A stretch of DNA of 64,000 bases from Cellvibrio sp. pealriver. GTDB lineage: Bacteria > Pseudomonadota > Gammaproteobacteria > Pseudomonadales > Cellvibrionaceae. The position numbers were made by a program, and so were the translations under genes. The notes under the pieces were generated by a model. That model did no database searches. It was not told the DNA's origin and worked only from the letters and a program-made list of their open reading frames with translations. Shown one piece after another: positions 26,040 to 36,563 of this stretch (position 1 is the first letter of the stretch; every line of letters starts with the position of its first letter). The stretch lies in the NCBI RefSeq assembly GCF_001183545.1, contig NZ_KQ236688.1, positions 1,207,149 through 1,271,148 of the forward strand, written 5' to 3'.

Positions 26040-27674
26040 ATGACTATCGTAACAATAATGAGATGCGTAATTTTGGCAATACTGGTATCTGGTCTAGCTG
26101 CCTGTGAACGAAAGACATTAGTAGATATTGGTACGGAGCAGCAAATACTCTATTTCGGAAATGCAACCGATGTAACGGGTGTTGATCCCCATGGCACTAA
26201 TGGCATGCCAGAACAACGAATCATGATGTCATTATTTGAGGGGCTGGTGGCGAAAGATCCGAAGACATTGGAGATTGTTCCTGCAGTTGCAGATAGCTGG
26301 GAGGTGTCTGCTGACAATATGACTTACGTCTTTCACATCAGGGAAAATGCGAAATGGTCTAATGGAGACCCATTAACGGCACACGACTTTGTTAATGGTT
26401 GGCTAAGGGGGTTAATGCCCGCACTTGGCAACGAAACAGTCACATCATTATTTGTGTTTAAAAATGCTGAAAAATATTATCGCAAAGAAATTACAGATCT
26501 TTCTCTCGTCGGCTTTAAGGCTTTGGATGACCATCATCTAAAAATAGAATTAGAAAATCCTACCCCATATTTTTTACAGCTCTTGGATTATCTTGCGTTA
26601 TTTCCTGTGCACACCGCCACCATAAAAAAGTTTGGTGATTTGGATGATCCAGCAAATCCATGGACAAAACCGGGTAATTTTGTTGGCAACGGAGCGTTTG
26701 TATTAAAGGATTGGGTTCCCGGCAGGTCGTTGGTTGTCAAAAAAAATCCTTATTATTGGGATAAGGAGAAAGTTCGGCTTAACGAAATTCATTTTATGCC
26801 TATAGAACAGCTATTGGTTGAGGAGCGTATGTTCAAGGCTGGGCATTTACATCGCACAGAATGGATGCCTTACGCAAAAATGCCGGTCTATCGGGAAAAT
26901 AAAGATCCCGAATATAATCATTATGCTTATTTCGCGACGTATTTTTATGTCTTTAATGTTACTAAACCCCCATTCGATGATGTGCGTGTCCGTAAGGCTT
27001 TGGCTCATGCCGTAGATAGGGAAACGCTAGTGGCAAGCGTTACGAATGGTGTGCAAAATGCGACAGGTGCATTAACACCGCCTAATACTTTGGGCTACAC
27101 ATCCAGACGCCAGATTGTGTTTGATGTGGAAAAAGCGCGTCAATTGCTAGCGGAGGCCGGTTACCCCGATGGAAAGAATTTTCCTGTAGTAGAGTTAACT
27201 TACAATAACTCAGAAGATCATCGAAAAATTGCTGAAGCAGTGCAGCAAATGTGGAAAAAAACGTTAAATATCAATGTGAGGCTTAAAAATCAGGAATGGA
27301 AGGTTTTTTTATACGAAATTAAAAATTTAAATCACGACATTGCCCGCACTGCATGGGTAGGCGATTACATAGATCCCAATACGTTTCTTGAAATATTTAC
27401 CAGCACAAGTGGCGATAATAAAAGCGGCTGGAAAAATAAACAGTATGATAGTTTGATTAAGCAAGCTGCAACAATCGCAAATAAAGAAGAGCGTTACGAA
27501 GTTTTTCAACAAGCAGAAGCTTTATTGTTGGATGAGGCCCCATTTATTCCACTTTATAATTACACTACCAATAATCTTATTTCCGAGCAGCTAAAAGGCT
27601 ATCACCAAAATATTTTGGATTATTACTCCTATAAAAATCTGTATCTTGAAGCTAAGAAACCCAAGGCAAAATAA
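26040..27674 (+). CDS. oppA: Oligopeptide ABC transporter, substrate-binding lipoprotein (OppA type)
   Basis: A 544-residue protein of the SBP_bac_5 family. Starting at ATG 26040, the leader MTIVTIMRCVILAILVSGLAAC ends in a lipobox with Cys22; the next residue is Glu, so outer-membrane-side sorting is possible. Family motifs are present: DVTGVDPHGTNG, LFEGLVAKDP, PAVADSWEVSADNMTYVFHIR and KWSNGDPLTAHDFV, which are typical of OppA/MppA. It binds peptides and hands them to the permease. The frame is open from 25980 (GTG) and has another ATG at 26016; I prefer 26040 because it gives a proper lipoprotein signal and follows a purine-rich GGGCGGAG. First gene of a four-gene operon. Confidence 0.9.
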   Translation: MTIVTIMRCVILAILVSGLAACERKTLVDIGTEQQILYFGNATDVTGVDPHGTNGMPEQRIMMSLFEGLVAKDPKTLEIVPAVADSWEVSADNMTYVFHIRENAKWSNGDPLTAHDFVNGWLRGLMPALGNETVTSLFVFKNAEKYYRKEITDLSLVGFKALDDHHLKIELENPTPYFLQLLDYLALFPVHTATIKKFGDLDDPANPWTKPGNFVGNGAFVLKDWVPGRSLVVKKNPYYWDKEKVRLNEIHFMPIEQLLVEERMFKAGHLHRTEWMPYAKMPVYRENKDPEYNHYAYFATYFYVFNVTKPPFDDVRVRKALAHAVDRETLVASVTNGVQNATGALTPPNTLGYTSRRQIVFDVEKARQLLAEAGYPDGKNFPVVELTYNNSEDHRKIAEAVQQMWKKTLNINVRLKNQEWKVFLYEIKNLNHDIARTAWVGDYIDPNTFLEIFTSTSGDNKSGWKNKQYDSLIKQAATIANKEERYEVFQQAEALLLDEAPFIPLYNYTTNNLISEQLKGYHQNILDYYSYKNLYLEAKKPKAK

Positions 27675-27677
27675 CCT

Positions 27678-28613
27678 ATGCTCATGTTTATCGCTAAACG
27701 TGTTTTACAAGCTATTCCGGTTTTATTGGTGGTAGCTACGGTCACTTTTTTTATGGTGCGAGCTGCACCGGGTGGTCCGTTTGATAAAGACAGGTCTATA
27801 CCTCCTGAGGTCATGACCCAACTGAATAAGCGCTACCATCTCGATGATCCTCTTTGGAAGCAGTACGTTGACTACATGAGCAACCTGGTTCAAGGAGATT
27901 TTGGCCCTTCGTTTAAATACGCAAGTCATTCTGTTACCGAATTAATTGCTGCAGGTTTACCACCTACATTAGAACTTTCCGCATATGCAATTTTATTTGC
28001 GCTGATCATCGGTTTGCCCATAGGTATTGTGGCTGCGTTAAAACAAAATACATTTCTGGATTACGCTCCAATGTCCACAGCCATGATTGGTATTTGTATG
28101 CCAACGTTTGTTTTGGGGCCTATCCTGTTATTGATATTTGGAATTTGGCTGCAATGGCTGCCTGTTGCTGGGTGGGGACAAGTTCCAGGCGATAAAATTC
28201 TTCCTTCTATTACACTGGGTTCTGTTTATGCTGCTTATATTGCACGCATTTGTCGCGGAGGAATGTTAGAGGTGCTCTCACAAGACTATATACGCACTGC
28301 GCGAGCAAAGGGTTTATCGACAGCGCGCATTGTTTTGGTTCATGCATTGCGAGGCGGAATTACTCCTGTTATTTCTTTTCTTGGCCCTGCTATTGCGGGG
28401 TTGCTTGCGGGTTCATTTGTGGTTGAATCTATTTTTCAGGTTCCGGGGTTGGGGCGATTTTATGTTATGGCAGCATTCAATCGTGATTACACCATGATTC
28501 TTGGTTGCACTATTTTTTTTGCTTTCTTGATCATTGTTTTCAATTTGCTCGCAGATATTTTGCAGGTTTGGTTAAACCCAAAATTGCGCCAAGAGCTGGA
28601 AGCGAGGGGATAA
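27678..28613 (+). CDS. oppB: Oligopeptide ABC transporter permease OppB
   Basis: A 311-residue inner-membrane permease with six predicted membrane segments. The first is preceded by MLMFIAKRVLQAIPVLL, the usual start of OppB/DppB. The EAA-like loop is ARAKGLSTARIVLVHALRGG, which contacts the ATPase. PGLGRFYVMAAFNRDY near the end is characteristic. It starts three bases after the oppA stop and ends three bases before oppC. Confidence 0.94.
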   Translation: MLMFIAKRVLQAIPVLLVVATVTFFMVRAAPGGPFDKDRSIPPEVMTQLNKRYHLDDPLWKQYVDYMSNLVQGDFGPSFKYASHSVTELIAAGLPPTLELSAYAILFALIIGLPIGIVAALKQNTFLDYAPMSTAMIGICMPTFVLGPILLLIFGIWLQWLPVAGWGQVPGDKILPSITLGSVYAAYIARICRGGMLEVLSQDYIRTARAKGLSTARIVLVHALRGGITPVISFLGPAIAGLLAGSFVVESIFQVPGLGRFYVMAAFNRDYTMILGCTIFFAFLIIVFNLLADILQVWLNPKLRQELEARG

Positions 28614-28616
28614 TCG

Positions 28617-29507
28617 ATGGCACAAGCAATTGAACCCCAAATCTTGGAAAATTTGGAAAAAGGCCGATCTTTAACTGAAGACGCAATTGCCCGTTTACGT
28701 AAAAACAAAATGGCAATGATAAGTCTTTATTTTCTACTGGGACTAATTGTTATTGCGATACTGACTCCCTGGATTGCACCTTATAGTTATGAAGAACAAA
28801 ATTTGGCTTTGGGTGCATCGGCACCCTCCATGCAGCATTGGTTGGGCACAGATATTTTAGGGCGTGATCAGCTCACCCGCATTATGTACGGCAGCCAAAT
28901 TTCTTTAGCTGTCGGCTTTATTGCCACAGCTGTTGCATTGACTATAGGTGTTTTATGGGGAGCTATTGCAGGTTTTGTAGGGGGTAGAGTGGATGCATGG
29001 ATGATGAGAACTGTCGATGCGCTTTATGCTTTACCATTTACAATATTCATTATTTTATTAACTGTTGTGTTTGGCAGTAGTTTACTACTTTTATTTTTAG
29101 CAATAGGCGCAGTCGAGTGGCTCACGATGGCGCGAATTGTTCGCGGGCAAGTATTGATGATTAAAAAACAAGAGTTTGTGGAAGCCGCTGTTTCCATGGG
29201 GTTGTCGCCGTGGCGAATCATATCTCGTCACTTGATTCCCAATGTACTGGGTCCTGTTATTGTTTATACAACGCTCACAATTCCTAGTGTAATTTTGCTT
29301 GAATCCTTCCTCAGTTTTTTAGGCCTCGGTGTTCAACCTCCTGCAAGTTCTTGGGGATCACTCATATCGACAGGTGTTGAAACCATGGAAGAATATCCTT
29401 GGTTACTGCTCTTTCCTGGGTTGGTACTGACAGTTACATTATTCTCACTCAATTTTTTGGGTGATGGTTTACGTGATGCGCTAGATCCCAAAGCGTCAAA
29501 GGATTAA
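28617..29507 (+). CDS. oppC: Oligopeptide ABC transporter permease OppC
   Basis: A 296-residue permease. The cytoplasmic N-terminus (about 1-30, with ARLRKNKMAM) is followed by a first membrane segment, then the periplasmic HWLGTDILGRDQLTRIMYG motif that marks OppC/DppC proteins. The EAA loop is EAAVSMGLSPWRIISRHLIPN. With OppB it forms the translocation channel. Spacing to both neighbours is three bases or fewer. Confidence 0.94.
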   Translation: MAQAIEPQILENLEKGRSLTEDAIARLRKNKMAMISLYFLLGLIVIAILTPWIAPYSYEEQNLALGASAPSMQHWLGTDILGRDQLTRIMYGSQISLAVGFIATAVALTIGVLWGAIAGFVGGRVDAWMMRTVDALYALPFTIFIILLTVVFGSSLLLLFLAIGAVEWLTMARIVRGQVLMIKKQEFVEAAVSMGLSPWRIISRHLIPNVLGPVIVYTTLTIPSVILLESFLSFLGLGVQPPASSWGSLISTGVETMEEYPWLLLFPGLVLTVTLFSLNFLGDGLRDALDPKASKD

Positions 29508-29509
29508 GT

Positions 29510-31123
29510 ATGTCGACACAACCATTACTGTCTGTAAAAAATTTGCGTATTGTTTTTAATACACGCAATGGCCAAACACAGGCTGTGGAAAATTTAAGTT
29601 TCACGCTGAATGCTGGTGAGGTTTTAGGGATAGTAGGAGAGTCTGGTTCAGGTAAATCTGTTGCCTGCTATTCACTCCTGGGATTAATACCAACTCCACC
29701 TGGAAAAATAGAGTCAGGGCAGGCGATATTTCACGGAAAAGATTTACTGTCGATGTCAGAAAAAGAGTTGAGAAGTATTCGTGGCAATAAAATTGCGATG
29801 ATTTTTCAAGACCCTATGACAAGCCTTAATCCTTACATGCGCATTTCCGATCAATTGATTGAGGTTTTGCTGCAGCATAAGTTATCCAATAAAAAAATAG
29901 CACGTGAACGCGCTATCGCCTCTTTAATTGAGGTGGGAATACGTGATGCGGAAACACGTATTGACCAATATCCGCATGAGTTTTCAGGTGGTATGCGGCA
30001 GCGCGTAATGATAGCAATGGCACTGCTTGCAGAGCCTGAAATATTGATTGCTGACGAGCCGACCACTGCCTTGGATGTTACGGTACAAGCACAAATTCTT
30101 GATCTCATAAAAAATTTGCAAAAAACACGTCAGCTTGCCGTTATTTTTATTACTCATGATTTAGGCGTTGCTGCACAAATGGCAGACCATGTACTGGTAA
30201 TGGAAAAGGGGCGGCTGATAGAACAAGGAAAATCTGCTGATATTTTTCATACGCCTACCCAGGCATACACGCAAAAATTACTCAAAGCTGTACTGACCAC
30301 AGCCAAACCTGTTGCCAGTGCGGCACTTTCCGATGCTGAACCTTTAGTTGACGTTAAAAATCTAAAGGTTGGATTCTCCTCTCATTCAGGTAGTTTTTTT
30401 AATAGAGTCAAAAAATTTTCCAGAGGTGTGGAGAGCGTCAGTCTTAGTATTCGCCATGGTGAAATTTTGGGTCTGGTTGGGGAGTCCGGGTCGGGCAAGT
30501 CAACTCTTGGTAGAAGCATAATACGTTTAGTTGATGCACAAGAAGGGGAAATTCTTTTTAATGGCGTGAATTTGCTCGAATTAGACGAACCTCACATGAA
30601 GAAAACTCGACGTGATGTGCAAATGATTTTTCAGGATCCTTATGCATCATTAAACCCTCGCATGACAGTATTCGATACATTAGCCGAGCCATTATTAGTT
30701 CATGGTATTGCTACAAAAGATACGGTACTGGGTAAAGTCAATGCACTCATGGACGATGTTGGATTAGATCGCCGCTTCATACAGAAATATCCCCATGAGT
30801 TTTCAGGAGGGCAGCGCCAGCGTATCGCTATTGCCCGTGCAATCGCATTAAAGCCAAAACTCATTATTGCAGATGAGCCTGTATCCGCATTGGATGTTAC
30901 TATTCGTGCACAAATACTTGCCTTGCTGCTGGAATTAACCCAAAAACATAATTTAACCATGCTGTTTATTTCACACGATATGTCAGTCGTGCGCTATTTA
31001 TGTGACCGCATTGTAGTCATGCAACATGGAAAATTAGTAGAAGAGGGCGATACAGAGCAATTATTTTCTGCTCCACAGCAGGAGTATACCCGCCAATTAT
31101 TGGCGGCAATTCCAAAGCTCTAA
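29510..31123 (+). CDS. Fused OppD-OppF type ABC ATPase
   Basis: A 537-residue protein with two complete ABC ATPase halves. Half 1 (about 1-260): Walker A GESGSGKS, signature FSGGMRQRV, Walker B LIADEPTTALD. Half 2 (about 275-535): Walker A GESGSGKST, signature FSGGQRQRI, Walker B LIIADEPVSALD. Each half ends with the OppD/F-type C-terminal extension (YTQKLLKA and YTRQLLAAIP). It powers the OppBC channel; the fused form is the one seen in YejF and GsiA. There is no frameshift; the linker (about 260-280) is in frame and natural. Confidence 0.95.
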   Translation: MSTQPLLSVKNLRIVFNTRNGQTQAVENLSFTLNAGEVLGIVGESGSGKSVACYSLLGLIPTPPGKIESGQAIFHGKDLLSMSEKELRSIRGNKIAMIFQDPMTSLNPYMRISDQLIEVLLQHKLSNKKIARERAIASLIEVGIRDAETRIDQYPHEFSGGMRQRVMIAMALLAEPEILIADEPTTALDVTVQAQILDLIKNLQKTRQLAVIFITHDLGVAAQMADHVLVMEKGRLIEQGKSADIFHTPTQAYTQKLLKAVLTTAKPVASAALSDAEPLVDVKNLKVGFSSHSGSFFNRVKKFSRGVESVSLSIRHGEILGLVGESGSGKSTLGRSIIRLVDAQEGEILFNGVNLLELDEPHMKKTRRDVQMIFQDPYASLNPRMTVFDTLAEPLLVHGIATKDTVLGKVNALMDDVGLDRRFIQKYPHEFSGGQRQRIAIARAIALKPKLIIADEPVSALDVTIRAQILALLLELTQKHNLTMLFISHDMSVVRYLCDRIVVMQHGKLVEEGDTEQLFSAPQQEYTRQLLAAIPKL

Positions 31124-31132
31124 TTTTTTAAG

Positions 31133-31159
31133 TAAGGTGTTTTCAATCGCCTTATTTTT
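31133..31159 (+). terminator. Terminator after the peptide transporter operon
   Basis: TAAGGTG (31133-31139) pairs, with one G-T wobble, with CGCCTTA (31148-31154), followed by five Ts. Confidence 0.7.
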
Positions 31160-31183
31160 GAGAGAAAAAATTAAAGAAAAGAT

Positions 31184-31224
31184 TAAAAATGCTTCAAATT
31201 TCTTCCTGATAATATTTGAAGCAT
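31184..31224 (-). terminator. Terminator after glgA
   Basis: ATGCTTCAAAT (31189-31199) pairs perfectly with ATTTGAAGCAT (31214-31224). On the minus strand the second arm is followed by Ts (the A run at 31185-31189), so it ends glgBA transcripts. Confidence 0.8.
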
Positions 31225-31230
31225 CTGATT

Positions 31231-32673
31231 TCATGTTATTTGCGTATAGATTTTACCGTACGATTTTGCACTGTTTTCCCACGAAAAATCCTTGCCCATA
31301 GCATTGAGTTGCATTTTTTTCCACACATCGGGTTGTTCATAAGCCTTTGTTGCTCGCTCTATTGCAGCGAGCAATTCTTTGCCTTCAGGTTTGTGAAATA
31401 CAAATCCATTTTCATCTGCTGTCATACCATCGGCTTGCCGCTCAACCACTGTGTCACGCAAACCGCCTACAGCATGCACAATAGGTAATGTTCCATAGCG
31501 CAGGCTATACATTTGATTTAATCCACAAGGTTCAAAAATAGATGGCATTAAAAACATATCGCATCCAGCCTCAATCTGATGCGCCAAAGCTTCGTCATAA
31601 CCAACATATACCGCGACTTTATGCGGGTTCTGCATAGCAATATTTTTCAACGTTTGTTCATAATGAGGAAACCCGCTTCCTAAAATGACCAATTGAAAAT
31701 TAGATGTCAGCAAGTGGCTCATTTGTGAAAGAATAAGATCTACGCCTTTCTGGTCTACCAAACGGCCAACAAAACCGAGTAGAGGAATGCTGTGATCAAC
31801 AGTCAGCCCCATGCGTTCTTGCAATGCCAATTTGTTTTTGGTTTTATTGGACAGTGTTCGACGGTTGTAAGTAGCAGCGAGATGAGGGTCATTACCAGGG
31901 TTCCACTCATCGCAATCAATTCCATTTAATATCCCCGCGAGTGCCTCGTTACGGTATTGAAGCAGGCCTTCAAGGCCATAACCAAATTCTGGTTGTTGTA
32001 TTTCTTTTGCATAACTCGGGCTTACGGTTGTTATGTAATCAGCAAATACCAATCCACCTTTAATGAAAGACATCTGCCCATAAAACTCTATACGCTCATG
32101 GTGCCAAAATGTATCGGGCAAATTGAGTTCAGCAAATGCCTGATAAGAAAATAAACCACGGTATGCGAGATTATGAATAGTAAACACAGTGGCAGGACGC
32201 TGTTGGTGTAAGGACAATAATGCAGGTATTAAGCCTGTCTGCCAGTCATTGCAGTGCACAATATCAGGCTGCCAATTCAGGTTAACCTGGTTTAGTGCAA
32301 TGAGCTCTGCAACTTTAGCGAATAAATAAAAACGCTTATGGTTATCGTACCAATCATTGCCATCAGGTCCACAATAAGGGTTTCCTGCCCGCTCTGAAAA
32401 TTCAGAAATATCAACCAACCAAACAGTCACTCTCGTTCCCGGCAAGCGTGTTTGTTTAATGTTAATCCGGTTCCCTTCAAGCTCAAACTGTGCAATGGAT
32501 TTAAGGCTTTTTTCTGTGGTTTTTTCCAATACGCTGGCGTACGCAGGCAGCAAGATTTTTACATCGTATCCAAGTTTCAATAGAGCACGAGGCAAACTTG
32601 CAGAAACATCAGCAAGCCCTCCAGTTTTTATCAGTGGATAAACTTCACTGGTTGCAAATAGAATTTTCTGCAT
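31231..32673 (-). CDS. glgA: Glycogen synthase (ADP-glucose type)
   Basis: A 480-residue GT5 enzyme. The ADP-glucose-binding KTGGL motif is at residues 16-20 in the start MQKILFATSEVYPLIKTGGL. Other family motifs are HCNDWQTGLIPALL, FTIHNLAYRGLF, the nucleotide-loop GRLVDQKGVDL, and near the C-terminus PSIFEPCGLNQMYSLRYG with the conserved catalytic Glu. It adds glucose from ADP-glucose to the growing alpha-1,4 chain. It is 36 bases downstream of glgB on the minus strand, and glgC (ADP-glucose synthesis) is divergent, so the three make a full pathway. Confidence 0.97.
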   Translation of the reverse strand: MQKILFATSEVYPLIKTGGLADVSASLPRALLKLGYDVKILLPAYASVLEKTTEKSLKSIAQFELEGNRINIKQTRLPGTRVTVWLVDISEFSERAGNPYCGPDGNDWYDNHKRFYLFAKVAELIALNQVNLNWQPDIVHCNDWQTGLIPALLSLHQQRPATVFTIHNLAYRGLFSYQAFAELNLPDTFWHHERIEFYGQMSFIKGGLVFADYITTVSPSYAKEIQQPEFGYGLEGLLQYRNEALAGILNGIDCDEWNPGNDPHLAATYNRRTLSNKTKNKLALQERMGLTVDHSIPLLGFVGRLVDQKGVDLILSQMSHLLTSNFQLVILGSGFPHYEQTLKNIAMQNPHKVAVYVGYDEALAHQIEAGCDMFLMPSIFEPCGLNQMYSLRYGTLPIVHAVGGLRDTVVERQADGMTADENGFVFHKPEGKELLAAIERATKAYEQPDVWKKMQLNAMGKDFSWENSAKSYGKIYTQIT

Positions 32674-32709
32674 AAGTGATCCTTGTCGTTACTAATCAAA
32701 AATTACAAT

Positions 32710-34917
32710 TCAAACCAATTTCAAAATCAATGCACCAAGGGGTGGAAGATTAATTTCCAAAGATTGGGCATGGTTCATCCAAGGTACAGCCTGTGAAAAA
32801 ATCGGATTGCTATTGCCCCAATTACTTCCACCATAAAAGCTGGAATCAGAATTCAGAATTTCATGGTATGAGCCAGCAACAGGTACGCCGATGCGATAGT
32901 TACTACGTGTGACTGGTGTAAAATTCAAAATCACAATCGTAAATTCGTGATCACTTTTGCGGATGTAGCTAACTATAGATTGCGTGCTGTCATGGCAATC
33001 AATCCATTCAAATCCATCACCACGGAAATTGCGTTGATAAAGCGAAGGGATATTGGTGTAACAGTGATTAAGATCTTTTACCAATGCTTGTAAGCCGCGG
33101 TGCGGCTCATGATCGAGCAAATGCCAATCCAGCGAACGGCTCTGCGCCCACTCACTCCATTGCGCAAACTCACTTCCCATAAATAATAATTTTGTCCCCG
33201 GATAGGTATAGAGATAAGTGTACAGCAAGCGCAAATTCGCGAACTTTTGCCAATCATCACCCGGCATTTTATTGATCATGCTGCCTTTGCCATGAACTAC
33301 TTCGTCGTGCGAAAAAGGCAGCATAAAGTTTTCAGTAAATGCGTACATCATGCCGAAGGTTAATTGATTGTGATGATATTGACGATGAATAGGATCTTTG
33401 CTGATGTATTCGAGCGTGTCGTGCATCCAGCCCATATTCCATTTCATGGAAAACCCTAACCCTCCGACCCATGTTGGACGGGTCACTTGTGGCCATGCTG
33501 TGGATTCCTCTGCGATGACAAGCGCACCCGGATGCATGCCATGGCACACTTCATTTAATTTTTGCAGGAACGTCATTGCCTCCAGATTTTCATTGCCGCC
33601 ATGGATATTAGGAATCCATTCGCCCGGCTCACGTGAATAATCAAGATGTAACATGGATGCCACTGCATCCACACGTAAACCATCAATGTGGTATTCCTTT
33701 AACCAGAAAAGGGCGTTGGCCAATAAGAAGTTGCGGACTTCGTTGCGGCCATAGTTATAAATCAAGGTGCCCCAGTCACGGTGCTCACCCAGACGTGGAT
33801 CTTCATGTTCATACAGCGCGGAACCATCAAAGCGGGCGAGGGCATGAGCGTCTTTAGGAAAGTGTGCCGGCACCCAATCCAGAATAATGCCAATGTGATG
33901 TTGATGGAGATAATCAACAAAGTAGCGAAAATCATCCGGTGTCCCAAATCGGCTTGTAGGCGCGTAATAACCGGTTGTTTGGTAACCCCATGAATCATCC
34001 AAGGGATGTTCGCTTACCGGCATAATTTCAATATGGGTAAACCCGAGTGGTTTGATGTAATCCACCAGTTGGTGTGCGAGTTCGCGGTAGTTCATGAACT
34101 CGCCAGCCCAACCGCGGCGCCATGAACCCAAATGCATTTCGTAAATAGAGACCGGGGACGACTGCCAATCCCAGTGGGCACGCTTATCCATCCAATCGTT
34201 ATCAGACCATTCATAAGTCGATGGAGCCTGGATGATTGAACTCGTTTGCGGGCGCATTTCAAACGCTTGCCCGTAAGGATCTGATTTCAGGAATACCGCT
34301 CCGGTAGCGCGATTGCGAATTTCAAACTTATACAGGGCACCGGCTGTTAACCCGGGAATAAAAATCTCCCAAAGGCCACTACCACCGCGAACACGCAGAC
34401 AATGCTGACGGCCATCCCAATCATTGAAATCACCTACTACACTGATCCGCTCTGCATTTGGAGCCCATGTTGCGAACAGCACGCCTTCGATCCCGTCCAC
34501 AACACGGGGATGCGCCCCCAAATGCTGGTAGATGTTCCAATGTTGACCTTCTGCAAACAGGTGCATGTCTACATCGCCCAATTGTGGTGCAAAACAGTAG
34601 GGGTCAAATTCAGTGTGCATCTGATTGTGGCGATCGAACCATTGCACTTGGTAGTGTGTGGGCAGGATCTTTGCCAACCCCTGCCATTCAAAAAAATCGG
34701 TCCCCTCAATACGTTTCAATGCGTGTAGTTGCTGATTGATGACGAGCGCAGCTGTTCGTGCGCCGGGTAGAAAGACGCGGATTCTCGTGTCGGCTGCGGC
34801 TGTTGCGGCAGCCCCCAGGGGATGACGGCCAAGAACTTCAAAAGGGTCATGGTGTGTGGCAGTCACTATGCGCAGCATCTCGTGGGATAAAGGGGTGTCC
34901 TGTTTGGCATTCAACAT
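32710..34917 (-). CDS. glgB: Glycogen branching enzyme
   Basis: A 735-residue GH13 protein. It has the N-terminal N1/CBM48 region (to about 240, with [23 protein letters not shown]), the catalytic barrel and a C-terminal beta domain. Catalytic residues are a nucleophile Asp at about 411 ([12 protein letters not shown]), an acid/base Glu at about 465 ([10 protein letters not shown]) and an Asp at about 538 (SHDEVVHG). It moves short alpha-1,4 segments to make alpha-1,6 branches. It is the first gene of the minus-strand glgBA pair. The length is that of the full N1-containing form. Confidence 0.97.
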   Translation of the reverse strand: MLNAKQDTPLSHEMLRIVTATHHDPFEVLGRHPLGAAATAAADTRIRVFLPGARTAALVINQQLHALKRIEGTDFFEWQGLAKILPTHYQVQWFDRHNQMHTEFDPYCFAPQLGDVDMHLFAEGQHWNIYQHLGAHPRVVDGIEGVLFATWAPNAERISVVGDFNDWDGRQHCLRVRGGSGLWEIFIPGLTAGALYKFEIRNRATGAVFLKSDPYGQAFEMRPQTSSIIQAPSTYEWSDNDWMDKRAHWDWQSSPVSIYEMHLGSWRRGWAGEFMNYRELAHQLVDYIKPLGFTHIEIMPVSEHPLDDSWGYQTTGYYAPTSRFGTPDDFRYFVDYLHQHHIGIILDWVPAHFPKDAHALARFDGSALYEHEDPRLGEHRDWGTLIYNYGRNEVRNFLLANALFWLKEYHIDGLRVDAVASMLHLDYSREPGEWIPNIHGGNENLEAMTFLQKLNEVCHGMHPGALVIAEESTAWPQVTRPTWVGGLGFSMKWNMGWMHDTLEYISKDPIHRQYHHNQLTFGMMYAFTENFMLPFSHDEVVHGKGSMINKMPGDDWQKFANLRLLYTYLYTYPGTKLLFMGSEFAQWSEWAQSRSLDWHLLDHEPHRGLQALVKDLNHCYTNIPSLYQRNFRGDGFEWIDCHDSTQSIVSYIRKSDHEFTIVILNFTPVTRSNYRIGVPVAGSYHEILNSDSSFYGGSNWGNSNPIFSQAVPWMNHAQSLEINLPPLGALILKLV

Positions 34918-35297
34918 TCAATCGATTCCTTAGTGGATTATTTGGCACGAAATTTCGCAATTTTCAGGCGTGCCCACTTTTTGGGCTACATAAAATCGTC
35001 ATGTCGCTGGGTTCTACTAGCTTAGCCATTATCACCTCATTTTGTTGCACCATTTTTTTACAAAAAAAGAATCAGTTTGAAGATATTTGCAGATTCGGTG
35101 CCAAACTTGAGACTACACTTAATTTTGCATTTAAAGCGGGCAGCAAAACCGCAATTGAATGCACCATAAATTATTTGTAGTTGGTAAGGATTTGAGCAAG
35201 ATCAATTTATTGGCACTGATATTGCTCCAATCTTGTCATAACACTGACACAAATTTCTTTGTTGTTTTCACACAATAGCCATAAGGAATACGTTGTA
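34918..35297. other. Divergent regulatory region between glgB and glgC
   Basis: This 380-base gap holds no credible gene. Features seen: a 10-bp palindrome CGAAATTTCG (34948-34957) nested in an inverted pair GGCACG (34944-34949) / CGTGCC (34969-34974), and an imperfect inverted pair GAGCAAGAT (35194-35202) / ATATTGCTC (35219-35227). Promoters for both strands must lie here, but no -35/-10 pair stands out. The inverted repeats are possible operators for glycogen control. Confidence 0.5.
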
Positions 35298-36563
35298 ATG
35301 AGTACACCCACCTCAGGTCGTTTTGTTAGTCGTCTTACTCGTGAAACTCTTGCTGTTATTCTCGCCGGTGGACGAGGTTCCCGGTTACATCAGTTGACAG
35401 ATTGGCGGGCAAAGCCAGCAGTACATTTTGGTGGAAAGTTTCGCATTATCGATTTCCCTCTTTCAAATTGTGTCAATTCAGGCATTCGTCGTATTAGTGT
35501 TCTAACCCAATATAAATCCCACTCCCTTGATCGCCATGTTCAACGCGGTTGGGGATTTTTGGGCGGGGAATTAGGCGAGTTTGTTGAACTATTACCTGCG
35601 CAGCAACGCTTGAGCGAATCCTGGTATGTCGGCACCGCCGATGCTGTTTTGCAAAATATCGATATTATCCGTCGTCACAATCCTGAGTATGTGCTCATCC
35701 TTGCTGGCGACCATGTTTATAAAATGGATTACGGCACTATGATTGCTGCACACGTAGAGCGTGGTGCAGACATTACTGTTGGGTGTATTGAAGTTCCCTT
35801 GGAAATTGCTCACGCATTTGGCGTGATGGATATGGACAAGGATTACCGCATCGTAAAATTTACAGAGAAACCGGCTAATCCTGAATCCATGCCAGGCAAG
35901 CCCGATAAAGCGCTGGCATCGATGGGGATCTATGTTTTCAGTACCAAAGTATTGTTCCGCGAATTATTAAAAGATCGTGACAATCCAAATTCATCGCATG
36001 ATTTTGGAAAAGATATTATTCCTTCCATGATTAAAACCCACCGTGTTACTGCGTTTCCATTTCGCGATCCGGTTTCCGGTGGCGATGCATACTGGCGCGA
36101 TGTGGGTACTGTTGACTCGCTATGGGAGGCCAATCTCGAATTAACTGGCATTACACCGGAGTTGGATTTGTATGATGCAGCTTGGCCCATCTGGACTTAT
36201 CAGGAACAAGTTGCGCCGGCAAAATTTGTTTTTAACGATGAAGGGCGTCGCGGTTATGCGGTGGATTCATTAATTGCTGGCGGCTGCATTATTTCTGGTT
36301 CTGCTGTTAAGCATTCTCTTTTATTCCCACGCGTACGTGTACATTCTTATTGCGAAATTGAAGATTCTGTTTTGTTTCCCAGTGTAGAAGTAGGGCGTCG
36401 CTGCAAAATCCGCAAAGCACTGATAGATCGCCGCTGCAAAATCCCGGAAGGCACTGTTATTGGTTACGATTTGGAAGAGGATAAAAAACGCTTTCACGTT
36501 TCACCCAAAGGTGTCGTTTTAGTCACTCCCGACATGTTAGGACAGGATGAAGTCAATGGCTAA
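35298..36563 (+). CDS. glgC: Glucose-1-phosphate adenylyltransferase
   Basis: A 421-residue enzyme making ADP-glucose from glucose-1-phosphate and ATP. The nucleotide-binding [11 protein letters not shown] follows VILAGG (about 20-33), [17 protein letters not shown] is the pyrophosphorylase Arg/Lys segment, and [12 protein letters not shown] and the C-terminal beta-helix (SCxVxxSxL-type repeats such as [18 protein letters not shown]) complete the fold. In the family it is the allosteric control point of glycogen synthesis. I use ATG 35298, ten bases after AAGGA; the frame from 35259 adds a short unlikely leader. Its stop overlaps the next gene by eight bases. Confidence 0.96.
   Translation: MSTPTSGRFVSRLTRETLAVILAGGRGSRLHQLTDWRAKPAVHFGGKFRIIDFPLSNCVNSGIRRISVLTQYKSHSLDRHVQRGWGFLGGELGEFVELLPAQQRLSESWYVGTADAVLQNIDIIRRHNPEYVLILAGDHVYKMDYGTMIAAHVERGADITVGCIEVPLEIAHAFGVMDMDKDYRIVKFTEKPANPESMPGKPDKALASMGIYVFSTKVLFRELLKDRDNPNSSHDFGKDIIPSMIKTHRVTAFPFRDPVSGGDAYWRDVGTVDSLWEANLELTGITPELDLYDAAWPIWTYQEQVAPAKFVFNDEGRRGYAVDSLIAGGCIISGSAVKHSLLFPRVRVHSYCEIEDSVLFPSVEVGRRCKIRKALIDRRCKIPEGTVIGYDLEEDKKRFHVSPKGVVLVTPDMLGQDEVNG

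Noticed and set aside
29510..31123. Frameshift fusion of two ATPase genes
   Set aside because: The two ABC halves are in one continuous frame with a natural linker, as in YejF/GsiA.
34758..35180. 140-residue plus-strand frame over the glgB start and the glgB-glgC gap
   Set aside because: Half of it is antisense to glgB, its composition is not protein-like, and there is no ribosome binding site or family resemblance.
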